Source of the DNA: Lewinellaceae bacterium
Lineage (GTDB): Bacteria; Bacteroidota; Bacteroidia; Chitinophagales; Saprospiraceae
DNA length: 64,000 nt
NCBI GenBank assembly: GCA_020636075.1
Contig: JACJYO010000002.1
Location: 248,001-312,000, forward strand
Reading direction: 5' to 3'
The position numbers and the translations under genes are program-made. The notes under the pieces are model-generated. The model was not told where the DNA came from. It did not search any database and saw only the letters and a program-made list of their open reading frames with translations. Of the stretch, positions 1 through 9,515 are shown piece after piece (the first letter of the stretch is position 1; every line of letters begins with the position of its first letter).

Positions 1-928
1 CGTATGCAATGCCGACAGTCAGGCTTTTTACTTTTATGCCGGCTAATACATTAATAGCGTCACTTAGCCGATACCCCAAGCCCATATTCAGGGTAATCCC
101 TTTTTCTGCATTAAACAGATATCCAGCCAGGCCTTGTACCATAATTTCGTCATTACCCTCCATTGTTTGGAAAATAAAACTTGGACTAAGGCTCCATTTG
201 TCAGTCAGCTCCATATTGAACTGACCATGCGCAATGGCGCGGCGCGGGATTTTGGAAACACCCTGCTGTGCCGTACCCGTACCGCCTGTACCGCCGGTGC
301 TTACCAGCGAGTAATTGGGTTTGAACATATGGTACATGGAAAATCCAATATTGAAATCCATCGTCTTGTTCAGGCGGGAGGATAATACAACGCCAAGGTC
401 AATATCTGTATACTTAGCATTGCCCAGAATACGATTGAAATCGGCACTGTTGCTCTGCGTGTAGGAGCCATCGCTATTGAAGCCATCGCCAAACTTAAGC
501 GCATTTTCATCTATTTTTCGCTGTTCACCACCGTAATGGCCACCGATGGAAAGTACTGCATTGCCCTTTTTATCCAGCCCAAGATGGTACACTGCGCCCA
601 ATTTGCCGGCGCTATGCGTCAAGCCGGCTGTGCCTGTTTTGTCCTGATAAACCATAAAGCCAACCCCGACCCAGTCGCGTTTCCGAAAGCCTTGAATAAT
701 AGGCGCGTCTATCCATGCACTTGGCGTGCGAAACGGGTTACTGATTACGCTTGACCACTGACTACGGTATATTCCACCGATACGAGCTGTACCCTCAAAC
801 TTGCCAGTCATAGCAGGATTGAGTGTCATTGGCGACATGTAATATTGGGTAAAGTGAATATCCTGTGCCCACAGAGCGCTTCCAAGGAACAAGATGAATA
901 AAAGGAAGAGTAGTTTTTTGCTGCGCAT
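1..928 (-). CDS. PorP/SprF-family type IX secretion membrane protein, 3' part cut by window edge
   Basis: The gene begins at ATG 928 and reads leftward without a stop to base 1, giving about 309 residues; its C-terminus lies outside the window. Residues 1-21 form a signal peptide (LLFLLFILFLGSALWAQ). Directly after it comes the family hallmark, a stretch reading DIHFTQYYMSPMTLNPAMTG, followed by short amphipathic beta strands rich in Gly and aromatic residues, as in outer-membrane barrels. PorP/SprF proteins are outer-membrane components tied to the type IX secretion system and to surface anchoring of particular cargo such as SprB. A partner SprB-like protein is encoded 4 kb away on the same strand, but they are not adjacent. 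A weak promoter-like TATTTTTC lies at 975-982. Confidence 0.88.
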   Translation of the reverse strand, partial: MRSKKLLFLLFILFLGSALWAQDIHFTQYYMSPMTLNPAMTGKFEGTARIGGIYRSQWSSVISNPFRTPSAWIDAPIIQGFRKRDWVGVGFMVYQDKTGTAGLTHSAGKLGAVYHLGLDKKGNAVLSIGGHYGGEQRKIDENALKFGDGFNSDGSYTQSNSADFNRILGNAKYTDIDLGVVLSSRLNKTMDFNIGFSMYHMFKPNYSLVSTGGTGGTGTAQQGVSKIPRRAIAHGQFNMELTDKWSLSPSFIFQTMEGNDEIMVQGLAGYLFNAEKGITLNMGLGYRLSDAINVLAGIKVKSLTVGIAY

Positions 929-1054
929 AAATTATCGTTTTGGTAAAACCGGATTAAGGTTATTCAACTGCCGCGAAAAATAGAGTAAAATTGGCAAACG
1001 CTTCCAACACGGCCCTGTTCATTTTGTTAAAAAAGGCTTTTTGGAAAGTCAAGG

Positions 1055-2029
1055 TCATTTCAGAGCCTGGCAAATCTCGTCAACGTCTTGATCTTGCATA
1101 CAACGAAAGTGACCTTTCGGGCAAGAAGTATAGCCGATTTTAGAACAAGGTCTGCATTTTAATCCCGGGACTTCCATGCTGGTATTTTGTTTTTGACCTT
1201 CCGGATAAAATGGATACATACCAAAATCAGGTACAGTATTGCCCCAAATGGAAACAATTTCCTTGCGGAATGCGGCTGCAATATGCATGAGTCCTGAATC
1301 GTGCGTAACCACTTTATACGCTTGCCGAACTACGGATGCGGATTGTTGCAAAGATAATTTTCCGCAAAAATTGAATACCAGCCCCCCCGAAAGTGCTACA
1401 ATTTGCGCGCCTGCTATTTGCTCATCTTTCCCACCCAGTAAAACGACCGGCAATTCTTCGTTCTGGCAAACGGCCGCAATCTTTTCCACAGGAAGGCGCT
1501 TTGTAGCATGATTGGCGCCAATATTAAACGCAATGTACCGGTCAGGTTTGAGCCTGGGGTCGAGATCGCCTGGCGACACCTCTTCCAGCCCGGGAATAAA
1601 ATAATCCAAACCTTTACCGTCGTATCGGACCCCAAGATGTTGGACGGTTTGCATGTATCGGTCAACAATATGGATTTTTGGAAGAAGGTTTATACCCAGT
1701 TGGACAAGTAGCCATTTTTCAAAATTCAGCTTGTTGAAAGACCGGGATGGTCGGCGCAACGTCCATTTGACCCGGGCGCTGCGCAAGTTGTGGTGCAGGT
1801 CAATAATCCAGTCAAATTTTTCCTTTCGAAGTTCCGGCAATACCTGCGCAAGGCGCTTGTCGACGGTGTGTATACGAGTCAGGTATGGATTTGCCGTGAG
1901 GACTTGGGCATATTGTGCCTTGGTAAGAAAATGTAATTCTGCATCCAGTTGTTGCTTCAGGCACCGGATGACAGGGGAAGTTAAAACAATATCACCTATG
2001 GAGCTGAAGCGAAGGAGCAGGATTTTCAT
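1055..2029 (-). CDS. Glycosyltransferase family 9 (heptosyltransferase-like)
   Basis: This 324-residue protein matches the ADP-heptose:LPS heptosyltransferase family (GT9), which adds heptose or a related sugar to lipopolysaccharide core on the cytoplasmic face of the inner membrane. The N-terminus MKILLLRFSSIGDIVLTSP is the family signature of a Rossmann-type GT-B domain. The C-terminal half has the donor-site stretch HDSGLMHIAAAF followed by SIWGNT, and a cysteine-rich end (KCRPCSKIGYTSCPKGHFRC) also common in Bacteroidota members. Length is normal. It lies 52 bases after the amylase gene on the same strand and is probably the last gene of that operon. The exact acceptor sugar cannot be told from sequence. 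Confidence 0.85.
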   Translation of the reverse strand: MKILLLRFSSIGDIVLTSPVIRCLKQQLDAELHFLTKAQYAQVLTANPYLTRIHTVDKRLAQVLPELRKEKFDWIIDLHHNLRSARVKWTLRRPSRSFNKLNFEKWLLVQLGINLLPKIHIVDRYMQTVQHLGVRYDGKGLDYFIPGLEEVSPGDLDPRLKPDRYIAFNIGANHATKRLPVEKIAAVCQNEELPVVLLGGKDEQIAGAQIVALSGGLVFNFCGKLSLQQSASVVRQAYKVVTHDSGLMHIAAAFRKEIVSIWGNTVPDFGMYPFYPEGQKQNTSMEVPGLKCRPCSKIGYTSCPKGHFRCMQDQDVDEICQALK

Positions 2030-2081
2030 AATAAACGAACGTTTCAGCCTGAAACCCTTTTTTAATAACCCATTCTGGGGG

Positions 2082-3503
2082 CTATTTATTGGAAAATACC
2101 ATGTATTCCCATGGCTTCAGGTTGAGTGTGATTTCCCGCGTAAGTTGCAGGGTGCTTCGGCCAAAAACGTTTGCGTAGGGCCCTATAGCATCGGATCCCG
2201 GGCGTAAAGTTACCGTAGTGCGATCTTTGCTCAAATTCAATATGACCACTACCCTATCCCCGTTTTTTTCGCGGGTAAAGGCGTATACTTTATCATCGGC
2301 ATCTGTATCGATTTTTTGAAGTCTTCCACCCGACTTGCCTGCCCATAAGGCTTGATTGAAATGATGCAGCGTACAGAGCCTGGAAAAGAAATTTTGCTTT
2401 GACATCCCTTTCCAGCGGATGGGCGATTTTTCAAAAAAATCGAGGCGCTGGGAGAGCCCATCTTCCTGGCCGTTATACAGCATGGGAATACCTTGCCAGG
2501 TAAATGCCAGAACGTTAAAGGCGTCAGCCGCAGGGCCGTAAAGTTCGGTTTCGGTGCCATTCCAGGTATTTTCATCATGATTTTGAGTAAAATACAATTG
2601 AAAGTAACCTGGTGGGTACTTTTTATTTAAGTATGCCAAAAGCGTATCCAATGATTTAGCCGTTTGATTTCCGGCAGCGATCTCTTTTGTAATGTCTTTC
2701 CATTTCCAACCGTAATTGGCATTGAAGCAGGCTTTAAATTGCCCGGGTTCTTCTTCCCATTCTGCAAGCATGAACACCGGTTTCACCGAATCGAGTGCCG
2801 GACGTGCTTCTGCCCAAAACTCAGTAGGTACCAAGCCGGCCATGTCTACCCGATATCCGTCAATATCGCACTCCCGAATCCAGTATTGCATCGCGTCGAT
2901 CATGGCTTTTCGAAGATCGGGGTTACCATAATCAAGGTCGCACACATCGCTCCAATCCTCAATAGGTTCACCTTTTTCATTAAGGGGAACAGTAAAGTCG
3001 CCATTGTATTTAGTGTAATACTCCGGGAATTTATTTTTCCAAACGGCATCCCATGAAGTATGGTTGGGCACCCAGTCTAAAATCACTTTGATATCCAGAC
3101 TATGGGCTGCTGCCACCAGGTTTTTAAAGGATGTAGTAGTCCCATAATCGGGATTTACAGCGTAATAATCACGCACCGAATAAGGGCTCCCCAAACTTCC
3201 TTTTCGCCGGTCCTTGCCAATTGGATGAATAGGCATTAGCCAAAGAATATCGATGCCCAACTCTTTGAGCCGGGGTAGCTGTGCTTCAACCCCGGCAAAA
3301 TTTCCTTCTTTCGAAAACTGTCGGACATTGCATTCATACAGAACGCCTTGGGTTGCCCATTCAGGTTCGGCAAAGTTACCATTTGCCGATTTTACAGGAG
3401 GGTTGCTTGTTGTTGACACTGAAGAATTAGATTCGTTTTGGCAGCTCCCAAGGAGGAGGCAAAGCAAAAAAAGCAGGTATATTTTATTCACCGGTATTTG
3501 CAT
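2082..3503 (-). CDS. GH13 alpha-amylase family lipoprotein
   Basis: An approximately 473-residue glycoside hydrolase of family 13, exported as a lipoprotein: the N-terminus ends in the lipobox LLGSC with Cys21. I chose ATG 3503 because it places a normal basic n-region before the hydrophobic stretch; ATG 3521 would add six residues. The four GH13 regions are visible: DWVPNH (143-148), GYRVDMAG with the nucleophile Asp near 220, MLAEWEE with the acid/base Glu near 248, and FTQNHDEN with the transition-state Asp. It should cleave alpha-1,4-glucans at the cell surface or in the periplasm. Upstream genes on the same strand are a beta-phosphoglucomutase-like protein and a small lipoprotein, so a role in maltodextrin use is plausible. 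Confidence 0.9.
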   Translation of the reverse strand: MQIPVNKIYLLFLLCLLLGSCQNESNSSVSTTSNPPVKSANGNFAEPEWATQGVLYECNVRQFSKEGNFAGVEAQLPRLKELGIDILWLMPIHPIGKDRRKGSLGSPYSVRDYYAVNPDYGTTTSFKNLVAAAHSLDIKVILDWVPNHTSWDAVWKNKFPEYYTKYNGDFTVPLNEKGEPIEDWSDVCDLDYGNPDLRKAMIDAMQYWIRECDIDGYRVDMAGLVPTEFWAEARPALDSVKPVFMLAEWEEEPGQFKACFNANYGWKWKDITKEIAAGNQTAKSLDTLLAYLNKKYPPGYFQLYFTQNHDENTWNGTETELYGPAADAFNVLAFTWQGIPMLYNGQEDGLSQRLDFFEKSPIRWKGMSKQNFFSRLCTLHHFNQALWAGKSGGRLQKIDTDADDKVYAFTREKNGDRVVVILNLSKDRTTVTLRPGSDAIGPYANVFGRSTLQLTREITLNLKPWEYMVFSNK

Positions 3504-3581
3504 AATTTTTTCAACAAGCATCTGAGGATCAGGCCTAAAAAGGGCTAATCGGCTAGAAGGGAGGTTGGGGAGTACAGTGTG

Positions 3582-4172
3582 CTATTGACCAGTTGGCAAG
3601 GAGCCGCCTCCAACAACACGGACCTGAATACCCGTTACATTCAGACTGGTATTGCCTTTCCAAATCATTACAAATCCTTTGTCGGTAACGGCCCAGGTAT
3701 TATTGATGTAAGGATCCTTGCAAGACAGGTAGATCTCATTTTTTTTCGCATCCCAATTCCATCGGCCTGTGTCCACAGGTTTGCCGTCAATCAAAATATC
3801 AAACGTTTGATCTTCCCTGAATTTCAACCACTTCTTTTGATAATTTTCGTGCACGGTTGTGTCGCTAGGCTGGTAGGCCATATTGAGATGCCAGTACCCC
3901 GTGCTAAGGTAGGCTCTATGACTGGCAGTAGCAGGGGGAAGATCATCCACGGGAACATCAACCATGCGTGGTGGCTCCTTTACTTGGTAAATACCCGCAG
4001 AATCGGGATGGTAATCATGAATTACCCGCGATGCGTTCCAGCCAGAAGGGCCTTCATTCGTACTTGGCTGATCTGTGATAACAGGTTCCGAGTCTTCAGT
4101 TTTTTGTAAGTTTTTACAAGTTGCCCAACCCAGGATCGCGACAAAAATGGCAAGTAAAATGTTCAGTTTCAT
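3582..4172 (-). CDS. Putative lipoprotein with lipocalin-like C-terminal domain, function unknown
   Basis: 196 residues. The N-terminus is hydrophobic and ends in WATC (Cys19), a plausible lipobox, followed by an acidic, Ser/Pro-rich linker to about residue 60. The remaining part has alternating polar and aromatic residues with the pattern KFREDQTFDILIDGKPVDTG ... WNWDAKKNEIYLS, typical of the small beta-barrel lipocalin-like domains common in Bacteroidota lipoproteins. It starts five bases after the stop of the upstream HAD gene, so the two are almost surely cotranscribed. No catalytic motif is recognised. The gene is real judging by its position in the operon and its exported-lipoprotein N-terminus; the function is not known. 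Confidence 0.65.
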   Translation of the reverse strand: MKLNILLAIFVAILGWATCKNLQKTEDSEPVITDQPSTNEGPSGWNASRVIHDYHPDSAGIYQVKEPPRMVDVPVDDLPPATASHRAYLSTGYWHLNMAYQPSDTTVHENYQKKWLKFREDQTFDILIDGKPVDTGRWNWDAKKNEIYLSCKDPYINNTWAVTDKGFVMIWKGNTSLNVTGIQVRVVGGGSLPTGQ

Positions 4173-4177
4173 AATAA

Positions 4178-4858
4178 TCAGGATACCTCACGCAAATTTA
4201 GTTGCGTCAGTAATGTATTAAAATTCAGATTTTCAAAACCCGTTATTGTCAGATGGGCCTTTGTTAGCAAGGCTGGCTTCCCAACGCCGACCACAGTAAA
4301 TCCACCATGCAATGCAGCATCAATCCCGCGAATGCTATCCTCGAAAACCAGGCAATTCTCTGGTTTCAAATGTAATGTAGCCGCAGCAAGCAAATAACAT
4401 TGTGGATCGGGTTTAGGCTTTTTTATGGCATTACCATCCAGAACAACGTCAAAAAAGGAGTCAATGTTGGTTGATTGAAGTACTACCCTTGCATTTCTGG
4501 ACAGTGATGACAGGGCGGTTTTAATTCCAATTTCTTTTAACTGGCGCAAAAAGAAGAGTACGCCAGGTAGTACTTCTCCGGGTTTCATGGTGGAGATCAA
4601 ATCTTGATACCAGTTATTTTTCACATCAGCCCAATGCAATTTTTCTGCCTCAGGGATATATATGTTGCCCCATTCCAGAACCTTTTCCAAACTTGCCAAT
4701 CGTCCGATATCCTTTAGCTGCATGCTCTTTGTTTCCGGAAAATCAAAACCCATTTGATTAGCAAGCCGGCGCCATGCTTGATAATGATATTTTCTGGTAT
4801 CGACAATGACGCCATCCAGATTAAATATGCAGGCTTTGAACGGATGCATTATTTCCAT
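4178..4858 (-). CDS. Beta-phosphoglucomutase-like HAD protein lacking the nucleophilic Asp
   Basis: A 226-residue HAD-superfamily protein of the beta-phosphoglucomutase type, which normally interconverts beta-glucose 1-phosphate and glucose 6-phosphate. Motif I reads FNLDGVIVDT: the first, nucleophilic Asp of FDLDGV is replaced by Asn13 (codon AAT at 4820-4822), while the general acid/base Asp15 is kept. The cap region (KYHYQAWRRLANQMG), motif II region (SSLSRNA), the Lys motif (KKPKPDP) and motif III (FEDSIRGIDAA) are all normal. Start 4858 was chosen because the upstream in-frame ATG at 4918 would put the ribosome site inside the terminator of the neighbouring gene; ATG 4849 is equally possible. 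As read, phosphoenzyme formation should be abolished or changed. Confidence 0.85.
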   Translation of the reverse strand: MEIMHPFKACIFNLDGVIVDTRKYHYQAWRRLANQMGFDFPETKSMQLKDIGRLASLEKVLEWGNIYIPEAEKLHWADVKNNWYQDLISTMKPGEVLPGVLFFLRQLKEIGIKTALSSLSRNARVVLQSTNIDSFFDVVLDGNAIKKPKPDPQCYLLAAATLHLKPENCLVFEDSIRGIDAALHGGFTVVGVGKPALLTKAHLTITGFENLNFNTLLTQLNLREVS

Positions 4859-4916
4859 AGATAAATTCCATAATCCAGCTGCGAAGTTATTGCAAATTTG
4901 ACGGAAAGGCAGAAGC

Positions 4917-4952
4917 AAAAAGCGCCGGCAGGTTCAATAACCTGCCGGCGCT
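4917..4952 (-). terminator. Rho-independent terminator of the thioredoxin/SprB-repeat gene
   Basis: A perfect 14-bp inverted repeat (AGCGCCGGCAGGTT, loop CAAT, AACCTGCCGGCGCT) at 4921-4952 lies 30 bases after the stop codon of the 1447-residue gene. Read on the minus strand it is followed by a run of five T, so it has the classical form of an intrinsic terminator. Confidence 0.9.
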
Positions 4953-4981
4953 TAAATTATTCAAATGATTAGGCTTTAGAA

Positions 4982-7900
4982 TTAGCGTCCAATCATCAAT
5001 TTACGAACGCCAAACTCGGAGCCGGAGTGGAAGCGAACCAGATATACCCCATCGGGTAGGTCAGCACAATCCAAGCGAACAACATATTGACGATCTACAT
5101 TTTGCGTGGAAAGTACGCGACCTGTAATATCGACCACACTGATTTCAAAAGATACGTCAGGCATATTTGCAAAAAATATTTGCGCTACGCCACTTGTTGG
5201 GTTTGGTCGAATTGATACGCCACTTAACCAGGCGGGTTCATTTGTACCGCTGGTGTTTCCAACAACTATACCTTCAACATCAGTCAATTTACAACCAGAA
5301 GCATCCACAATTTCCACGAAATAAATACCCGCAACCAAGCCTTCCAAATCTTTTGAATCACTAATAATTACTCCTTCTGCATTGGTCCAGATAAATGTGA
5401 GTGGTTGGTTGCCGCCTGAGATGTCGAGGTGAATGGAACCAACTCCCTGGTTATTAACATCGGGCTGAACCGTAGTGCCGTTTAAAACAATTGGCTCTGT
5501 TATTCCTACAATAAAGTTGCAGGAACCAACATTTCCATTGGCGTCGGTGAAGGTGTATACCTGTTTTGTTTCACCAACAGGGAACGTTGAGCCGCTGGGT
5601 AAGCCTTCTTCAAGATTCCAGGTTCCGCCATTGATAAGGCAATTGTCCTGCGCAACTGGCGCATCGTAGGAAACGGTGTTTTCATTCCAACAAGCAACGA
5701 TATCCGATGGACAATCAACTGTTGGCGGCAGGTTGTCTTCAATGGTGACTACCACTGTTGTGCTGGATGTATTTCCAGCTTCATCTGTTGCTGTAATGGT
5801 AATGACCTGTTCGCCGAGGTCGGAACAATCAAACGCATTCGGCGAAATTTCTACTATGGCAGATGTGCAATTGTCCGAAACGGTAGCATTCAAAGATTGC
5901 ATGGTAGCGGTAGCGGAGCCACTTGCATTCAATGCAAGGCTGGTATTTTGTGCCTCGATTTGCGGCGCTACGTTATCCACATCAATAACCTCATATGTCT
6001 CCGTGAATACACAACCATTAGCATCGGTAACGGAAGCTGTATATGTTCCAGCAGCAAGGTTTTCAATAAGCTCGGCGTTACCACCATTGTTCCATGCATA
6101 AGTGTATGGCTCAGTGCCATTACTCAAGGCAAGCATAATTGATCCATCCGCGCTCCCCGGGCAGCTAGCATTAACAATTGTAGGTTCTGCGCTGATTGCA
6201 CAGTTAAACGCATTTACAACAACTGTTTGTTCGTCTGAACAGCCATTGGCATCCGTTACAATAACTGTGTAGGCTCCCGGAGCCAAATTTTCAATGTTCT
6301 GCGTTGTTTCACCAGTACTCCATGCATAGGTATAGCCCATCGAACCACCCATTGGGTTGGCGACGGCAGTGCCATCGTTCGCACCGGCAGAAGTTTCACC
6401 AGTTGCCACGGCATTTGCTTCAAGAAGTTCAGGTTGGGTGATCGTAACTTCCATAATTGCAGCGCAGTTCGTATTGTCGACCACTTCGACAGTATACGTA
6501 CCCGGAGTGAGGTTAATGACTTCGGCAGTGGCTTCTCCGTTATTCCAGGTATAGGTTACCGGATCATTTGCTCCGGTTAGTGATACGGTTGCAGTTCCAT
6601 CATTGGCGCCATTACAGGTTACGTTTGTATTCGAAACAGTAGCCGAAATGGTACAGTTGAACGCATTAACCACAGCAGATTGCACTGCAGTACAACCATT
6701 AGCGTCTGTGATAGTCGCAGTGTACGTACCTGGAGCTAAGTTTGAAATAGTTTGCTCTATTTCACCTGTATTCCACAAATAGGTATATCCGGCAGTACCG
6801 CCATTTGGTCCTGCAGTTGCAGTTCCGTCGTTAGCGCCTTGAGCAGTTTCCGCTGTTGCAGTCACATTAGGTGCCAAAACAGCAGGTTCTGTAATCACTA
6901 CACTAACTGTTGCAGAACAGCTTTCACCATCTGTGATAATCACGGTGTAAGTGCCGGCGGCCAAACTGGTGACCTGGGCTGTCGTTTCACCATTATTCCA
7001 TTCGTAGGTATACGATGCATTGCCACCTCCACCGGCAGCAGTCGCAGTACCATTGGCAAGGCCATTACAGGAAACATTGGTGCTGTTGTCAATTTCTGCC
7101 GTCACTGCTGTGCTTTGTGCAACAGCTGTTGAGGCAGTTGAAGTACATCCGTTCTCCGTATCTGTTACTAACAGCGCATAGTCACCGATAGCATCAACGG
7201 TTGGGGATGTGGTTTCTGCTCCGGATACAATGTTGCCATCAATGGTTGTCCACAAATAAGTGATCGCAGATCCCTGTGCTGACGCAGAACCGTCCAAAAC
7301 TACTTGTGTTGTATTACAGTTCAAGTTTCCGGGTGTTTCAGCACTTGCCGCTGGCGGTGTCGTATTTTGGTCTACCGCAGTAGAAGCTGTGCTCGTACAA
7401 CCGTTGGCCGGATCCGTAACAACTAAATCATAAGTGCCTGTCTCGGCAACGTTCGGAGTCGCAATGTCACTTGAAAAACCATTAGGCCCAGTCCACGCAA
7501 ATTCAGCTGTCGGTAAAGCCGAGGCTCCATTTAATTCTATCGAAGTAGTAGTACAAGTTAACGTTCCTCCGGAGGCAGTAGCGCCGGGAAGGGATGTATT
7601 CGTAGCGACTTCGGCTGTAGCTGAATTTGTACAACCAGTGGTTGAATCCGTAACAATCAAGGTGTATTCTCCCGATTCTTCAACTGTTGGGTTTTGCATT
7701 GAAGAGCTGTAGCCATTGGGGCCAGACCATGAAAACCCGGGGTTGCCGGCGTCCGTTGTAGCTTCCAATTCGACCTGCGTTGTTACACAAGTCAATGCAC
7801 CGCCTGTTGCGGAAGTAGATGGCGGCACCGTATTACCGGCAACAGATGTCGTATCCATTTTCACGCAACCGTTAGTCGAATTTGTAACCACCAGCACGTA

Positions 7901-9325
7901 ATCGCCAGTGCCCTCGACCGTTGGCGTATACGTGTCACCTCCGGAAACAATACTGCCACCATTGATCGCCTGCCACGCAATACTGATATTGGTTCCTGTA
8001 GCACCACTGCCGTCAAGTACAGCAGTAGATTGAGCACAAGTAATCTCCATGGTTGGTCCGGCTTCTGCGCTTGGGGGGTCAATTGTGCTGGACACAATTA
8101 TCGTAGCAAAGCCGGAACAATAAGTATCAACGTCCGTCACTTGCGCGGTATAACTACCAGCAGCGTTTACGGTTGGCATATTGGTCGTTCCTCCAGACAC
8201 AATGTTGCCACCATTTGATGCAAACCATTCAAAATCATAGTACCCGCTGTAGCCTCCAGTAGCCGAGGCTTCTAATTGAATTGTTGGCGAAGTACAGCTG
8301 ATTGCACCAGGCGGGTCAATCGTGACTGATGGGTAAACAGGTGGAGCAAGGGTGGTCGTTAGTGTTTTCGAGCAACCACTTCCATCCGTAACGGTACAAA
8401 TATATGTTCCTTGCAAAAGCGGCGAGGCTTCTTCGCCAATCATGCCATTATTCCAATGATAACTAAGATTAGACCAACCACCGGAGCCCTCAACAATAAT
8501 ACTGCCGTAAATCCCGCTACACCCTACGGGCGTAGTTCCCGCCAGCGTGAGATCCAGGGGAGCCGGTGCGTCCTCAACCATAATAGGACCAGTTTCTCCA
8601 AGCCACCCCTGGGCATTTGTAATCGTACAGGAATACATTCCGGAAGGAATGTTATTTAAATCTTGGGTAGTGGCCCCGTTCGACCATGAATAGGTGTAAG
8701 GCGCAGTACCTCCCGATACTGAAATGTTGATTGCCCCTGTACTACTGCCAAAGCATTTGGTGTTGGTAACACCATCAATTGAGGCTGTTACTTCCAATGG
8801 TGGACAAAGGTTTGAACGTGATGCCCAAAGACCCGATGCGGGTTGTTGGCCCACTTCGTACACTTTTTTATCCGCAGGGCAAATCATAAATATTGTCGGA
8901 TAATAAGTGACTTGATAAAGTCCCATAATACTGGGATAGTCAGCGATAGGATACGGTGTGCCGTCGGTCCAATCGCCAACCGTTCCACCGGTACATCCGG
9001 GATCATCCCAAATACACGGAATTGAGGTCGTGGCATCGCCTTCAATGCTGATAACATAGGCTTCATCAGTGCCCGGCGGGCCATATTGTTCCCATATATC
9101 TCTCAAGGCGTGTGAATTGTGATAGTTCCAACATGGAACACACCAGGTAGCAAAAACATCCAGATATACAGTCTTGCCCTGATCAAGCAAACTGTACAAG
9201 GAGATTACGTTACCGTTTATATCGGTAACTGTAAAATTGGGTGCTGTGCTACCATTCGGGATTTGGGCAAATGCAGCGAAATGCCCTACCCAACAGAAGG
9301 CAAAAAGTAGTAGGATTCTTCTCAT
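4982..9325 (-). CDS. T9SS-secreted giant protein: thioredoxin-like domain plus SprB/PKD-type repeats
   Basis: 1447 residues with a signal peptide (1-20) and a C-terminal T9SS type A sorting domain (about 1372-1447: RPNPTSG ... DGVYLVRF ... KLMIGR). Residues 22-175 are a thioredoxin/TlpA-like domain with the redox motif WCVPC (Cys62, Cys65). Then follow two SprB-type repeats, five PKD/Ig-like repeats of about 80 residues (pattern NGC ... STA ... TPP), five more SprB-type repeats (pattern CNGxxDGTA ... YTYxWNxG ... LAPGTYTVxVTDANGC), a HYR-like region (VAPQIEAQN ... DEAGN) and one last SprB-type unit. SprB repeats occur in surface adhesins needed for gliding; here they probably form a long stalk. 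The protein is exported through the T9SS and displayed or released outside. A promoter-like TATATTTC lies at 9364-9371. Confidence 0.88.
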   Translation of the reverse strand: MRRILLLFAFCWVGHFAAFAQIPNGSTAPNFTVTDINGNVISLYSLLDQGKTVYLDVFATWCVPCWNYHNSHALRDIWEQYGPPGTDEAYVISIEGDATTSIPCIWDDPGCTGGTVGDWTDGTPYPIADYPSIMGLYQVTYYPTIFMICPADKKVYEVGQQPASGLWASRSNLCPPLEVTASIDGVTNTKCFGSSTGAINISVSGGTAPYTYSWSNGATTQDLNNIPSGMYSCTITNAQGWLGETGPIMVEDAPAPLDLTLAGTTPVGCSGIYGSIIVEGSGGWSNLSYHWNNGMIGEEASPLLQGTYICTVTDGSGCSKTLTTTLAPPVYPSVTIDPPGAISCTSPTIQLEASATGGYSGYYDFEWFASNGGNIVSGGTTNMPTVNAAGSYTAQVTDVDTYCSGFATIIVSSTIDPPSAEAGPTMEITCAQSTAVLDGSGATGTNISIAWQAINGGSIVSGGDTYTPTVEGTGDYVLVVTNSTNGCVKMDTTSVAGNTVPPSTSATGGALTCVTTQVELEATTDAGNPGFSWSGPNGYSSSMQNPTVEESGEYTLIVTDSTTGCTNSATAEVATNTSLPGATASGGTLTCTTTSIELNGASALPTAEFAWTGPNGFSSDIATPNVAETGTYDLVVTDPANGCTSTASTAVDQNTTPPAASAETPGNLNCNTTQVVLDGSASAQGSAITYLWTTIDGNIVSGAETTSPTVDAIGDYALLVTDTENGCTSTASTAVAQSTAVTAEIDNSTNVSCNGLANGTATAAGGGGNASYTYEWNNGETTAQVTSLAAGTYTVIITDGESCSATVSVVITEPAVLAPNVTATAETAQGANDGTATAGPNGGTAGYTYLWNTGEIEQTISNLAPGTYTATITDANGCTAVQSAVVNAFNCTISATVSNTNVTCNGANDGTATVSLTGANDPVTYTWNNGEATAEVINLTPGTYTVEVVDNTNCAAIMEVTITQPELLEANAVATGETSAGANDGTAVANPMGGSMGYTYAWSTGETTQNIENLAPGAYTVIVTDANGCSDEQTVVVNAFNCAISAEPTIVNASCPGSADGSIMLALSNGTEPYTYAWNNGGNAELIENLAAGTYTASVTDANGCVFTETYEVIDVDNVAPQIEAQNTSLALNASGSATATMQSLNATVSDNCTSAIVEISPNAFDCSDLGEQVITITATDEAGNTSSTTVVVTIEDNLPPTVDCPSDIVACWNENTVSYDAPVAQDNCLINGGTWNLEEGLPSGSTFPVGETKQVYTFTDANGNVGSCNFIVGITEPIVLNGTTVQPDVNNQGVGSIHLDISGGNQPLTFIWTNAEGVIISDSKDLEGLVAGIYFVEIVDASGCKLTDVEGIVVGNTSGTNEPAWLSGVSIRPNPTSGVAQIFFANMPDVSFEISVVDITGRVLSTQNVDRQYVVRLDCADLPDGVYLVRFHSGSEFGVRKLMIGR

Positions 9326-9515
9326 AAGTTAGCAAATAATTTAGGTGCACATAATTAGGAGCGGAAATATAGGAGTTTTAACAGATGCAAGACCCATCCA
9401 GGCAAATTAATTACTGTATTGTCAGCAGTCTGGCAGGCTAATATTCCCAAAATCCTGGCGCAATAAGTAAATAATTTGCTGAAGCAGCGAAAATTTGCTG
9501 AATCCCTTCTCAAAA

